DNA from: Marthasterias glacialis
Lineage: Eukaryota > Echinodermata > Asteroidea > Forcipulatida > Asteriidae
Assembly (NCBI GenBank): GCA_911728455.2
Contig: OU452231.1
Location: forward strand, 13,168,338 to 13,232,337
Length of the DNA: 64,000 nt
Reading direction: 5' to 3'
Positions within the stretch are counted from its first letter, which is position 1. Every line of letters begins with the position of its first letter. Of the stretch, positions 1 to 13,900 are shown in pieces. Position numbers and translations under genes: made by a program. Under the pieces are notes generated by a model. It was not told where the DNA came from and did no database searches. It saw nothing but the letters and a program-made list of their open reading frames with translations.

Positions 1-1500
1 CTTTCAGCCAAAAAAAAAAAACTTGTTAAAGCAGCTTGTTACCAACTTCAAATGAATTTCATTCTATAAACATTTATTAACTTTATTATCAACTAAAAAC
101 TGAACTCCAAAGATGTGACAAAATGTGGCACCCCCACGTCAAAAGTCAGACATGTCTCTGAAGACAACCAAAACATTAGCCGTGAAATCAATGTGATATG
201 ATGTCTTAAATATTCTTCATATTGAGAAATATTTACATTATACATGTTATAGGCCCTAATTAGGTGTTATTTAAAAGCTTTTGTCTTAATTATTGGATGA
301 GCAAATATGCAGGATTTTGACTTTGGGCAGGAAGTGTCTGCATTTTGGCATGGAGTGTCACAAATTTAATTTGGTTGGTAAAGGAAAACTGACAAAGTTA
401 TTTATTGATACTCAAACATTTTAATATCCGCTTCTGTTATAATATTGTTACCTACATGTATATTGGCAGTACCGTTTTTGTAAATGTGTTCAAATGATAA
501 CTGGGAATTGTTGGCGTGCCACTTAATTTGTCTTTTGCCTTCAAGCTCAAGATTATTCAGTATACTCCCAGCATTTGATATAGACAGCATTAATAAACAG
601 CAATTCTTTGTCCTTTTCACATATTATTTTAATAAAAAAATGTTGAGCTGTTGTTCACATGTTCTCAGTGCTGCATGTTCTCCAAATACTCCATTTTAAG
701 AAGTGGATCCGAGAGTCTTTCAAATGTGTGTATTTGTATAATATGTATTTGTATTTCAGAAGAGTTTGTATATGAAGAAATTATATAACATTCAAACACA
801 CGGAAGGGCGTAATTTGAGTTATTTCTAACAAGTATTGAGGTTAAACCACAAGAACTGTTGTTAACCATGGTTTGACTTTTAGCTAGCCCAAACTCTATC
901 TAGTGAACGATGGTTGGACTATGCTAGTCGACTATTCGGTACCCGGCCCACTGGGTATGGTTGCATCGCTGGTTACCAATAACGGTTTTAATAGCATAGT
1001 GCAAAGCGGACTAGGGCTCGATTTCACAAAACTCTAAGATTCATCTTAAGATGAGTTGTCTCATAATGCCACAGTGATTTGTATTGTGACATCAAAGTCA
1101 ACTAAAATTGATACACCTCTTAAGATCATTCTCTGCTCTTTGTGAAATCGAGCCCAGGTATCAGAAAATGTTGATTTTGTAGTTTTCTCATGTTCGCGTT
1201 GACATGACATGACTAGAATTGTTCACACTTCAACTTCAGAGCACATGCGTTAACCTAGTTAACCATTGGTCCATGATCGAACTTGCCCCAGATTGGGGTT
1301 TGGGTTAGGATTTTCCCCTAATTTCAGTGTCATTTGGTCGGGTATTTTTGTAATTTGTTAAACTGATAAGCAATAAACCACAAGGTAAAAATAAATTTAA
1401 AAAACAATACATGTATTTTAATATATTTCTAAAACCCTACATATCTTTATCTGTTGGCTATATGGACCCTCCAGCCCCTCCCCCCCCCCCCCTTCACCCT
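1..1500. other. Upstream intergenic DNA, no gene seen
   Basis: This is AT-rich sequence with only short open frames on both strands, none with coding character or convincing splice sites. It contains one foldback element, described separately, and a C homopolymer near 1480-1492. I see no gene in it. Confidence 0.6.
1014..1156. repeat. Foldback MITE with GGGCTCGATTTCACAAAG-type ends
   Basis: The left end reads GGGCTCGATTTCACAAA and the right end is its reverse complement, CTTTGTGAAATCGAGCCC. A second inner inverted segment (CATCTTAAGATGAG against CTCTTAAGAT) is also present. There is no coding capacity, so it looks like a nonautonomous DNA transposon. Related ends occur near 28537 and 4570, which marks it as a dispersed family. 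Confidence 0.65.
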
Positions 1501-1540
1501 AAACACGCCTATTAAAATGGGTGTAAACAATCAAACCTCT

Positions 1541-1579
1541 GTGATTGGTCGAAAGTTCCCTTTGATTTTGATGACGTCA
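1541..1579 (+). promoter_or_regulatory. Proximal promoter: inverted CCAAT box and palindromic CRE
   Basis: GTGATTGGTC at 1541-1550 contains an inverted CCAAT box, the NF-Y type of site. A perfect CRE palindrome TGACGTCA lies at 1572-1579. They sit about 155 and 125 bases upstream of the first ATG of the 18-exon gene, and no TATA box is evident. CCAAT plus CRE without TATA is common in broadly expressed animal genes. The assignment to this gene rests on position. Confidence 0.6.
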
Positions 1580-1699
1580 TGGAAATGCAACTTGGAAGGT
1601 CAGAGGTGAAGTCAACAAAAAGGCGTAGGCAAGGCAGGTTCTGCCGGTAGAACGTTGCCGAATTTGCACAGTTCCACCCATTTCCACCCGGTGGAAACA

Positions 1700-1935
1700 A
1701 TGGAAATTGGAAATGGCGGTGAGTTGGATTCTCAAGAACAACTTGCAAAGGATGACAAGCAAACGAAGGGTTCGAACGAGTCGTTTGAAGAGGGAAGTGT
1801 AAGCGGAACTGATGTTGACGCTGGAGTGTTGTTACGGAACGTGAGACGCGGGTCGGTGACAGCAGCGGAAAGGCCACGACCGATGACCGGTTCGCGGGGG
1901 AGTAATGTTGGGTCACATTCCTTCCATTTCGTTGG
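1700..1935 (+). CDS. Coiled-coil gene, exon 1 (start codon)
   Basis: It begins MEIGNGGELD and ends SHSFHFVG at donor GG/GTGAGT (phase 2). The exon is polar and acidic at first, then Arg-rich (NVRRGSV). Residues 1-78. Confidence 0.82.
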
Positions 1936-4900
1936 GTGAGTAGATTTCAGGTGATTTGTCATGATTTTTCCCGACTTCGGGCAATTTTTATATGTATTCC
2001 TTTGTATTCAATTTACAAACTTTGGTCCTGGAACTTGCCCCATGAATACACATGCTACACCACACGCTACTTTAGTCTTTAGAAAGAATGCACTTTGTTT
2101 TTCAAGTTTAACCATTCCTCTGAGTCTCACAAAGTTTTGTTGGCAAACTTGCCTTACATGCAACCTCCACTATTTCTCTGTCAATATCCTTACCTTATAG
2201 GCCTATGTTTGTTAGTAAAGTCAATACATTTGTATCATCAGTTTATAAGTTCTTTGCAGTTTTCACGCAGTGTCTAGAGTAGACCCAGTAACTGGGGTGC
2301 TGTACTCCTTTTTTGAAATTGACAGCCCAAGGCTGGGGTTTCAGAGGATGTGCTGGGGTGGATTGGAGAAGTGAGCAGCTCCCTTCTAACTGAAGTGCCC
2401 CATTCCATAGCTTGGCAACTCAACTAGCACAACAGTTTCCTTTAGAGATTTTAGCTTTCTAACAATGTAAACAATATTTTGATTCTAGAAAATTAAGTTA
2501 ATAAAACAATGTGTAGATCTAAGAAGCCGGACACTACTTTCGCCGATGTCGGGTTTGTGAGACCTCACCACAGCCGTGCAGATGTCAATATTTCCAAGCA
2601 GGGAGTAAACGACGGGGTTGAGATTACAAATGGTGAGATAGTTATCGTCTAGTGAGGACTTCTATAGTTTGCATTAAACATTAGATATGAACGAAAGTCA
2701 GGTTTTTTTGACTGGGAATTGCATAACAGACCGATCCATTAAGCCCTGCCTATACTAATGTATTGACCGATCACAGCCTTGACAACGCCACTGAAAGTCC
2801 GACAAAAGTCTGTCACGTTAAAACATCTCATTCAAAAAGTAAACAAACCGCCGCCATATGTGTGTCAGATACATGTGTGTATCCAATAGGACGTGTCGGA
2901 ACCAAACCATTGCTGCGATCGTGGAAAAAAAGTTGTGTTGTTGCTAGGCAGTTGCTAAGGTAGGCCGGGCTTAATGGATCGGTCTATTGATGTAGTGAAA
3001 TTACACGATGGCTGTTTTCTTTTTTTATGGATGATTATCAGTAATTACCTTTGTACAGAGATGTTAAATGTAGCCAACGGCTTGCCTGAAAAGGGAAAGC
3101 TATTTATGTGTTAGGGCCCTCTGTTGATAAAGTGTGCATGTTGCTTCCGTTATTTGTTATGTACATGCTGTCACTTAAATTCAATAAGTTGGGATTTTGG
3201 CATGGTCCTTAGTCATATTCATAGTCTACAGTTCTTCAAGTAATTAAGTGTCAAGTCATTGAATTGTCACACACCTTTAACTCAGAGAGAGGGACCTTTT
3301 TTCAGAGTCGAATTAGACAATAACTTTTCTGTATGCAGTACATCATGTAAATAAAATCTCTTGTTTTTAGTGATTGTTCTGCAAAGAAGCGACTGTAGAT
3401 TTCAAAACCTCCACAACTTAAAGAGAGATTTCATGTACATGGCGTTACTGCAAATTTTACTAGATTTTCTCTCCACCATGTTGAGCTTCAAATCCTAATG
3501 ATCAACTCTGTTGGCATAAAACATGTAAAAAGAAGAAAACTGGAAACTATTTTTGCATGGTCAAAAGACCATCATGTGTGGAGGTTAATTGAGTATGGCC
3601 AGCTATCTGAGTCTACACAACTCTAAAAAGACTATATTTGAACATTTTTGATGTGAACTTCCCCTATTTCCATTGTATTTTGTAATCATTACCATAACTT
3701 TTACATTAATAGATGAGAGAATCCTCAAAATTGAATGTTCTTCATAGATCGGAGGCACTAGTTTGTGAATGATGCACATAAAGTAGACTATAGTGCCTTC
3801 AAAAAGATCAAAAATATTTAACAATATTTTTGAAACATAGAGTTTGAAGATTGCATTGTATGTCAGTCTAAAACCAATTATTAGGCCTAATTTGTTCATT
3901 TTTCAAGAGGGGAACTTGTCGACAGTTGAGTCCAGCAAGTCCGATACAGAACTCTTGATGCAGGAGACAGAGGCTGGAGTTCATGATGTCAGACTAGATC
4001 AGCTGTCAAGTATGATGGCCCAAGTAGTCACGCTTGCTTCAGGTATGGACTACGGACTAGTGTATACTTTAATAATCAATGAAAACTATCAGGTTGAATT
4101 ATAGGAGCCATTAAGAATTGTCTTCGTGTTAACATTTTGAAAAGTCGAAACTTGATTTTTAACTAGAAAAAAAGGACATTGGGGTGGAAGTATTTGGAAA
4201 ACATTGATCATTCTGAATGGCCTTAATTTTGATCTAAGATTGCATGGCCCGATTTTTGCTTTAATTGTTGTTTTATTTAATTTGTTTTTTTTAAGAATTT
4301 CTTCTCTGAAAGTTTTCGAACGGATGTCTCTGTTTGAAAATGAAAAAAACATACAAATACTTTTGCATATGCCACGGACAATGCACAAAATAAGTGTAAC
4401 ACAGCAGGCCTGATTGCTTCATTCTTGAAAGGGCATGGGTACCAAGGCATTTTCTTCTTGATAAAGGGCGCTTCTATGAGTAAATTGCCAATTTCTATTG
4501 GAACTTTTCACATCCCCCTGGCGGAATTATTTTGTTGGAATTGCCTGAAACATTTTAAGATCCATCTTAGCTCTTTGTGAAATTGGTCGTATTTTTGACA
4601 GCAAGAGGGCGCAATACTAATTCCATTTTGAAAGTACAGAAATATTTTAGAAACCTAAAAAATACAACATTTTCAGGCAAACATCTTACACTGATTACAA
4701 TGTAAAACTGTCAATAAAAAAAATCCTCAAAAGTCATATATTAGCTGCTTTATGAGAAGTCTAATTGCATCTGGTTTACCACACTGTTTTCTATGGTTTG
4801 ACCCCCAATCTACCCCAAAGGGCACCCTCTAGGGACACAAGGTCATTTGTGGATCATCACATCATGGAAGTAGAAATTGTATACCAATAAAGAATCGACA

Positions 4901-7900
4901 TTTTCCAGTAATGTTTATGTTTTTTTTTAAATTTGTTTAGCAAGTGAAGTTGTCCGCCAGTCAAACTCTTGCGACCAAGTCTTGGTGACTCATCTCAACA
5001 AATGCAACTCCTCCTCCAAGACGTGTCGGGCTGACTCGGGTCATGATGTGGATATCAGAGGTCAGAGGTCACATCTAGGAGTCAAGGGGAAAAAGGGCAG
5101 TGGACCTGTAGAGGGTAAAAGGTAAAGATTAAACAAAGCAGTAAAATTTCTTCAAGTTTCAAATTTGCAAAACATGGCATCCACAGCATAGGAGTGGTAC
5201 TAAACCCAGAACCATGACTCGATTCCTGGCTCACTCTGACTTACTTCCATTGAGCCAAAATATAGTCTTAATTCTCTTCTTGGAACAAAAAAACAAAGGT
5301 CTGGAATCGTGAAGTACACAAAAACCACCTCTCAATAGCCAGAAAATGCCGAAATATTAGAGACCTTTTTTGGTCTTTGTGTGGGTGAATCGAAGCGTTA
5401 GACGGCGTGTGTGGTCTGTGCATGCTCAGTAATGGAATGTCCAGGCGACCTTTGCTCCAGTATTCCGATTTTTACACAGCTTCTGTTTTCAGGCAGGGGA
5501 AACATTTTTGTGTAAACAGGTAATCCGGCACTAATACTGGTTAATTGTCAAAAAGTAACTTTGTTTAGTAGCTATCAACCAAAGAGACCAACTCCTCTTC
5601 TAACAAGAAAAGCTCTCCATAAACTGTTTTTTGAGTTGCAAAAGCAGTTTTAGCTATTTAAAGTGTTTAAAACAATGCATTTGATTGTGGCTTAGGCTAG
5701 TAACCAATGATAAATCTTGGTTGCGTGATTTTGGGGGTCAGCCGTTTAGGCAAACCACGCACAGTTAGATACCTACCGTGTTTTCACAATAGTAATGTGG
5801 CTCCCAAAATTGCAGACCAAGGGCACACAGTAGCCACTTATGACCCCAGTGCAAGGTGTCTATGGCCACAGCCAAAGAATGACACTCAAAAGACCTTCAT
5901 ATTGGTTTTCTTTCCATTCAAGCTAGTATTGCCAAACTGAGGCTGGAAGGGAAGAATAGTCTTACACCCTTCTTGAATCAGTACGTATTATTGCTGTCGC
6001 ACGTAGGAAACGTGACGAGAGGATTTGACCGCTTTTTAAAAGTCGCTTTACTGTCACACTCACACAGGTCTAGCAACAGCATGCTTGGACGGATCAAAAA
6101 CCTGACCAGCTGCCTCAGCAGCTCTGATGACGGCCGTAGCAGAGAGGACATGACTGCCTCCTCGGAAGACGTCTTAAGACGTCGTTCAATCTCTAAGATT
6201 CCAAAGAAGAAGAAGACCAAGAAGAAGAAGAAGCACAGCGAGGGGGAGGAGAGCGAGAAGAGTAACTTCGAGGAGAAGAGCGGCAGCAGTGGAACTGAGG
6301 TTGGGAAGGCAATTGTTGAAGGGAGAGTTGAGGAGGAGGTTGTTGGGACTGAGAAGAAACAAGAGGAGGCGGAGGAAATAGCAGAGATTGGAAAATCAAG
6401 TGAAGGTATAAACAGAAGTAAATTTGATGCTCTACTTCATAGTTTAATCTTGTTGAATTGAAGTCCTGGAATATCTGAATGACACAACAATAGGCATAAT
6501 GAGAAGAATTCAAAACTAAGGTGCCATTCAGAATAGTCAATTTTTAAAACTTTCACAACATTTTTTTGCAAATTGTTTTGACCCACCCACTCATCCCAAA
6601 TTTCCATTTGTGGTTGACTGACTATTCCACATAAATTCTATAAACTGAAGAACAAAGTAACGCCTCAAATGAAGCAGATATTTTAGATCAGTGGTCTTCC
6701 AGCCAGCTCAGGAGTTTTCATTGGCTTTTACGAGCTTCCATACCATGCAACTTTGTAGTTAAAACAGCAGATGAAATCCCAAGCAGGCAAAACTTTTCAT
6801 TGTTTGTCTTCTATTATTTTATGTGAAAACTCAGTTTTGATTTTCAGTTATTTCTTCTGACCCAACCACCCCCAATTTGGAAAACATTTGTAAACCTTGA
6901 TAGTTCTAAATGGCCTTTAAGTAGAATGTAATGGCTAGTAATCTTAAAGGCACTACCCAGGATTGGTTAAGTTGATAGTGCAGTGTTCTTACTTTGTCTG
7001 ATTCAATATATACATGAAAAAAAAACTGTGAACATTTATACTCAATCTGACATCGGAATCAGGAGAAAATAGTGAAAAACCGTGCACACTTTTCAGCATG
7101 TAAACACATTGCCCTTAATTTTGGTTGTTCCAACCGAAATCAGCTGTTGTGCTTTTTTAAGGTTTTCAGATACAGTTTTCTCGAATATGACAGCATTTCA
7201 TGGAGGGAAATATTTCACAGAAAAATTGGTTGTGGTATGAACTTCGTAAACAGTAAGCTTTCAGATTGAAACTAGACAATGATGTTTTGTATCCTTATCA
7301 GTCATCATAATGCAGTGTCTTTAATACAAATAATCCTTAGTAATGGTCCAGCTTTGATGAAAACAAACAAAATTTCAATTCCTGCTACTGCTTTTAGATA
7401 TCTGGCTTTTATTTGAAAAGTGTCATGAGTTACAGAAGTGTTGAGGAGGTCTTTCCTCAAAGAGGAGAGTCGTCAAGGCTCTAGTTGCAAGAGAAGCTCC
7501 AGCAGACCACAGGTCCTGTCAGCTCAGAACTTTCATTGGACCAGATTTCTTTTCACAATACCAAAAACAATCTTTTGTTTTCAATATTTACTGGATTTTA
7601 GAGAGGACGTGTGGATTTGAAAAGTTTAAAAATATTTTTGGAAAAAAAAAGACTAAAGGCTGCAGGACTAAAAACCAAAGAATACAAACTTGTATCATGA
7701 TAGACCTAGGAGAGGTCTTTGTCTTTTCTTTATTCCTTCTCAGCACATTTATATATTATTAAGATCTTATCTAAGCACTGAATAATGTTTTTACTTTGAT
7801 AAAAAGCATTTTTTGTAATTGACGTTTTGTTTTTTATCACAGAGGTGTCTATGCCATCCCCACCAGATGTGTTGAAGGAGATCAAGACAATGAGTGTCAC

Positions 7901-10900
7901 CGAGGCTACAGGTGTTGCCTCCCCAGTAACTCATCAACAGCACCCTCAAGATGATAGTAGCAGTCAGGAAACCAGACCATCAGAACCAAATCTAGCTGAT
8001 TTTAAGAATGATGCGGAGCCTTACAGCCCGGTTCCGGTCACAGTCATCCCCTCTGGATCCAGTATTGAGCTCCTGAAAGATTACGCAGATCATGTTGATG
8101 ATGGGGAAACTGTGCTGCCTGCAGTCCTAACTGGCGACGGGTCATCCCCTGGAAATATCAAACCTTCACACTCTGTGGAGTTTGACACACCTCCTAAGAA
8201 GAAGATGCGAGCAGATGCCACAACGAATCCTGGTGGTGTTGACCATTCAAGTGCTCCGCCAATGCTTATACACCTGGTCGAAGAAGTCCTGAGGTCCAAA
8301 TCGGATATCCCGTTGAAGGCTGTGCGAGAGAGATGCAGAATTCTTAGCCAGGAGAGCGGCGCTCTGCCCGGGGTGTCCATCGATGAGACACTCCGCTTGG
8401 CAGCCTTGGGGTCTTTCTCCTTCGGAGCTGAGAGGGGCACTGGACACCAGGAGATCGGAAGAAGAGCTGTTAGTGCTCCAGGGCCCTTGGAGCATCTATC
8501 ACAAGCTTTTTACTCCAGCGAGTTGTCAGTGGACCCGAAAATAGAATCTGGTATTTCCAGTTACGACAGTGCTCTCAATGAGTACACGGGATTACTCAAA
8601 AGTAAACCAGACTCAAGATCAAGCAGTGGAATTACTTTCCAGAACGGTGATAAGACAACACAGAGTTCATCATCTGACAGCAGCCAGGATGACTTCGTCC
8701 GACGAATGCAGAAAGCTCGACAGTCGTCAAAATATCAGGCTTCCCCGTCCCCTCAACAGGTTCACTTCTTGGACAACACCAACAAGGGAATGACTACAGG
8801 ATACCAAGACATCAAGGGAGATAGCGTTGGTAGTATGATGGCCACTTCCTCGGGCTACCGTAGCTCTCTTCAGGCCAAACTTGCTGGGCTGGAGACTGAT
8901 CTTAACAACGAGAAAGACTTGGGAAAGCCATACAAGGTGGAGGAACCGCTGGAAGAGGATTCTATGGTTAGTTAAAGGGACCCTTAACTGAATATTTCAT
9001 AGGAACATATTTTGTACCACTTTCTAATCCTCTTTTAGGTGTATGGAAAATAATTAGCATCCCTTTTTGGTTGATTTTATTGAAAGTGAGCTTTTTTAAA
9101 CATGCTTTTCAGGACAACTGAGGGCGCTGTTGCTGTGCTGTCATTTCAGGGAGACACTAGTTTTCTGTTGAAATTCATGAAGTTGTGAACCCCAATATTT
9201 GCTTATTAAAAGCATTTTTGAGAGAACTTGTCATTGGCGTACTGCAATGAACTGACACAACAACAAATCACTAAAGAAAAGAAAGTTTACTGCAGTGAAA
9301 TATCCTAAATTCTGTCAACATTTTGTGCACAAACTAATTGCGACAATGAGGTTCCTGGCTGATATGACATCACACTTTTGCTCATGAATATGTAAATTTA
9401 CATTAGCAAAAAAAACAAACAAAAAGGCACCACAATACCCTTGAAAATGGCAAAATAAAAATACAGATAATTTAACTTCTTTCAAAAACTTTTAAAAACT
9501 GTGAGGTGTTGAGGCCATGAAGTCTAGTGCACTAGACTCAAGTTCTGACTGTAGGTTTGTGTCCCGGTCATGGCACTTATTACCCTTGAGCAAGACACTT
9601 AATCATAAATGCCTCATCCTTTGGATGGGATGTTGAGCCGTTGGTCCCGTGTGTTGTACATGACATGATGAAGAACTAAGTAGGTCTAGACTTATCGTTA
9701 TTAAGAGAAGAAATTGCCCCAGTGTTTCTGGCATAGTCGGTTGCAGATTGTACCACATCACCTTGTACACCCTTACAAGGTGCTATATAAATGGGTCTCA
9801 TAATTCAAACATTTGTAGCTCTGCATACAGTACCTGTCTTAAGAGCAATCTGAAGATGCCTGTGGGGTGTGATAAAGAGCTATATAAGAACAGAGTATTA
9901 TATTAAGAGTTTGCAGTGGCGTTCATTAAAGTGGTACTTTGATATTTTTTACACTCACTGTAAGTATTAAATGTTTGATTAGTGTCCATCTCTTTCTTCC
10001 CAAACTCAGAGGAAGAAGGAATTGGCCTTCATCTTAAAGATGCTGCAGAAGGAAAGTGGAGGTCATCATCAGGGCACAGAGGCCATCATGGATGCCAGCC
10101 CTCTAGAGGCTGCTATTAGCTATTTATACTGGAGCAGACATGATGCACAGGATCTACTCAAAAAACCACAGCAGCATCAGAAGGTATGTATGACTTCCAT
10201 CAGGGATTCAAATACCCACTGGACCCATCAGGGATTCAACTACCCACTGGACCCATCAGGGATTGAAATACCTACTGGACCCATCAGGGATTCAAATACC
10301 CACAGGACCCATCAGGGATTCAAATACCCACCAGACCCATCAGGGATTCAAATACCTACTGGACCCATCAGGGATTCAAATACCCACTGGACCCATCAGG
10401 GATTCAAATACCCTACTGGACCCATCAGGGATTCAAATACCCACTGGACCCATCAGGGATTCAAATACCCACTGGACCCATTAGGGATTCAAATACCCAC
10501 TAAGACCCATCAGGGATTCAAATACCCACTGGACCCATGAGGGATTCAAATACCCACTGGACCCATGAGGGATTCAAATACCCACTGGACCCATCAGGGA
10601 TTCAAATACCCACTGGACCCATCAGGGATTCAAATACCCACTGGACCCATCAGGGATTCAAATACCCACTGGACCCATCAGGGATTCAAATACCCACTGG
10701 ACCCATCAGGGATTCAAAGACCCACTGGACCCATCAGGGATTCAAATACCCACTGGACCCATCAGGGATTCAAATACCCACTAGACCCATCAGGGATTCA
10801 AATACCCACTGGACCCATCAGGGATTCAAATACCCACTGGACCCATCAGGGATTCAAATACCCACTGGACCCATCAGGGACTCAAATACCCACTGGACCC

Positions 10901-13900
10901 ATTAGGGATTCAAATACCCACTGGACCCATTAGGGATTCAAATACCCACTGGACCCATCAGGGATTCAAATACCCACTGGACCCATTAGGGATTCAAATA
11001 CCCACTGGACCCATCAGGGATTCAAATACCCACTGGACCCATCAGGGATTCAAATACCCACTGGACCCATCAGGGACTCAAATACCCACTGGACCCATTA
11101 GGGATTCAAATACCCACTGGACCCATTAGGGATTCAAATACCCACTGGACCCATTAGGGATTCAAATACCCACTAGACCCATCAGGGATTCAAATACCCA
11201 CTGGACCCATCAGGGATTCAAATACCCACTGGACCCATCAGGGATTCAAATACCCACTGTTATAGGATGTTGACAAAATTTGCATTGGAAGGGTATCAAA
11301 TACAATGCCTTTTTACACCATTTTGACGTGAGGTAACACTTGCAATTTTTTTCTCCTGTTTCATAAGCAAATGAGTGCAGAAAATGAGTGCATCACAAAT
11401 TGGAATTTGACCTGGGAGCCCCTCTTTAAAGTAGCCTTCAAACTACTTTCCAACTCACTTTTCGACCCATTGTTTTGGTTTGTTCAGGTTGTGATGGAAG
11501 ACAAGCTAGAGGCCCAGAATCTACAGCTGGATCTTCCACCACACAGGTAATGCAAGATGCAAAAACAGTTTGTTCAAATTAAGTTTCAAAACCTAGTCAT
11601 GATTGTTTCAAAGCATAGTGATGATTGTCACGTTTTTTAATGTGAACTTAAAGAAATTAAACAGAAACGTTTGATTGACTTTATATTATACTCTATAATC
11701 TATGATTGTTTCAAAGCCTAGTAGTGATTGTCACATTTTTAATGTGGACTTAAAAAAATTAAACGTAAACTTTTGATTGACTTTATTATACTCCATGATT
11801 TTGTTAAAGTTCTTGGTGTTTTTTTTTTTCAAACTCATTTAGAGCCGATGTAGTTTACAATAATTTTCCATTCCTAAATACTTCTATAAGCTTGTAGAAA
11901 TTTGGCCTGTGGTGGATTATAGCGGTCAAGCGCACTGGACTCAAGCTCTGGTATTTCTTATCAGCAGACTGTGGGTCCGAGTCTTGGTCTTGAAACTTGT
12001 GTCCTTAGGAAAGACACTTAACCGTTATTGCTTCATCCTTCAGATGAGACGTAAAGCTGTAGCTCCTGTGTGTTGTATAATGCATGTAAAAGAACCCAAT
12101 CGTTAAGAGAAGGGGTTCGCCCCAGTGTTTCTGGCATGGTTGGCTGTATTAAATTTGATTGCACTTCAACCAGGAGGTTTCTGCACAGTACAGGAAGATG
12201 ATGATGAAATTTAGTTGTCCTTTTCCAGGCGAGGAAAATGTTTCATTACCACATTTAGTCACAATGCTTATGTAGTCTGTGGTCATTTTCCTTCGCGGTG
12301 CCTTGTGTCCAGCAAGTGTGTAATCACAGAACAATAGACTGATCCGTTACAAAAGCACATTAAGCCATTAAGCACATGGTGTGACTTTCTTGCCACGATC
12401 GATCGCAGCGTTGGTTCAGTTGCAGCCACACACACGTATCGGATGCACACACGTGCATGGTTTTTGTGAACCGTATGGATTTAGTTTCATGGCCTTTTGA
12501 GTAGTGCCTTGAGTCCAAAGAACAATGCAGACAGGAACACTGTTAAACCACTTTTACACGACTGTACAGGGAACACTGCTGTGGGATTTGCGCCACCAGA
12601 AATACGAACATATGCAAACAAAACAAAAGTTAGGACAGTTGTGTGTCAGAACAATGGCAGCGGTTGTTTACTTTTCTAATGGGATTTTAACGTGTCAGAC
12701 TTTTGTCGGACTTTCAGTGGCATTGTCAAGGCTGTGATCGGTCAGTACATTAGTAGGCGGGGCTTAATGGATTGATCTATTGGCCCACCATTACTTGAAG
12801 GGCTAATTACTAACATCATAGAAGGACATTTTACTTAGAAATACATGCACTCATGAATCAATGTGTTGAGCATTCACTGTTGAAAAGTTCTTATATTTAT
12901 GTTAGGAGCAAATAAGCTATCAGCACGATGCTAGGGTTCCTTGCATTAAAGCACTCCGAATGCAGCAAGTGCTATTTCGTAGCCATTCCAAGACACAAAA
13001 ACATGATACTGATCAATGTGCTTATTTTTGTCTTTTCATCAGGGGAAGTGATAACTTGGAGCACTTGAAGATTGAGCTCCAGCAAAGAGTCAAACAAATA
13101 GATGACGCCATCGCTAAACATCAAGGTGTGTACTTCATATTATTTCATTTCATCATTGGAAAGGTGTTTGAAGTTGGAGTGGTACATTAATTAAGTCGTC
13201 GTGTGTGCCTGGTTAGAAGGGCGTAAGGCCTTAGTGCCTTACAACCTTTTTTCGGGCTCATAAAGTGTTCTGTCCCATTATTAAAAGGACGTAAGCAATA
13301 AAATGGCCCCTATGAAGAATATGGCATTTTTGTTGCTAGATTTAACCCAAACACATGTTTTCCCATTCCCATGCAGAATTTAACCTTCCTATAATAACTT
13401 TTTAATGGCAAAAAATTGATCAAACTTTCCCGCTCATTTTTCTTGAAACACAAAATTCACAACATTTACTGACTCCCTTTCACCAGGAACTTGTCGTTAG
13501 TCCGTTTACCAGGCACACAACAAAGTATTAAACCTCCTCCAGGTGACTTATGAGGTGCGTTCGCATTGGATTAATCAATTCGGTAACATCCAATGGGTAA
13601 ATCTTACCGGTGTTGGCACTGATTATTTGACGGGTGAATAATATAAACACACGTGGGTGCTATATGTCACTGACCTTTGACCGGATATGAAGACTGGACC
13701 TAGCTTGACAATGCAAACAAGCAAGAGATGGCAATATTTTCTCTGAGTTTTGTATATCACCGGCACCGCGACAACAACATGAATGTGATGATTACCGATA
13801 AAGTTGCGTTGAAAAGAACAGAAGAAAAAAAAAGGGAAAAGTTCAAACGGGGAGAGTTCGTCAAAGTGGATACAAAACTTGAGATAATCTAGATGCTCAG

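Noticed and set aside
402-699. Overlapping short open frames on both strands near the left edge
   Set aside because: About 70 codons each, with opposite strands open together, no domain, no splice context and AT-rich composition.
5973-6067. Upstream extension of the exon 5 frame (MNQYVLLLSHVGNVTRG)
   Set aside because: The acceptor CTCACACAG at 6067 and phase agreement with exon 4 place these bases in the intron.
8090-8495. Antisense open frames of 80-116 codons opposite exon 6
   Set aside because: They are shadows of a long, stop-free coding exon. No splice or promoter support on the minus strand.
10263-10933. Several overlapping open frames of 70-170 codons with NTHWTHQGFKYPLDPSG-type repeats
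   Set aside because: They are produced by the 28-bp minisatellite, which has no stops in most copies in any frame. There is no independent sign of translation.
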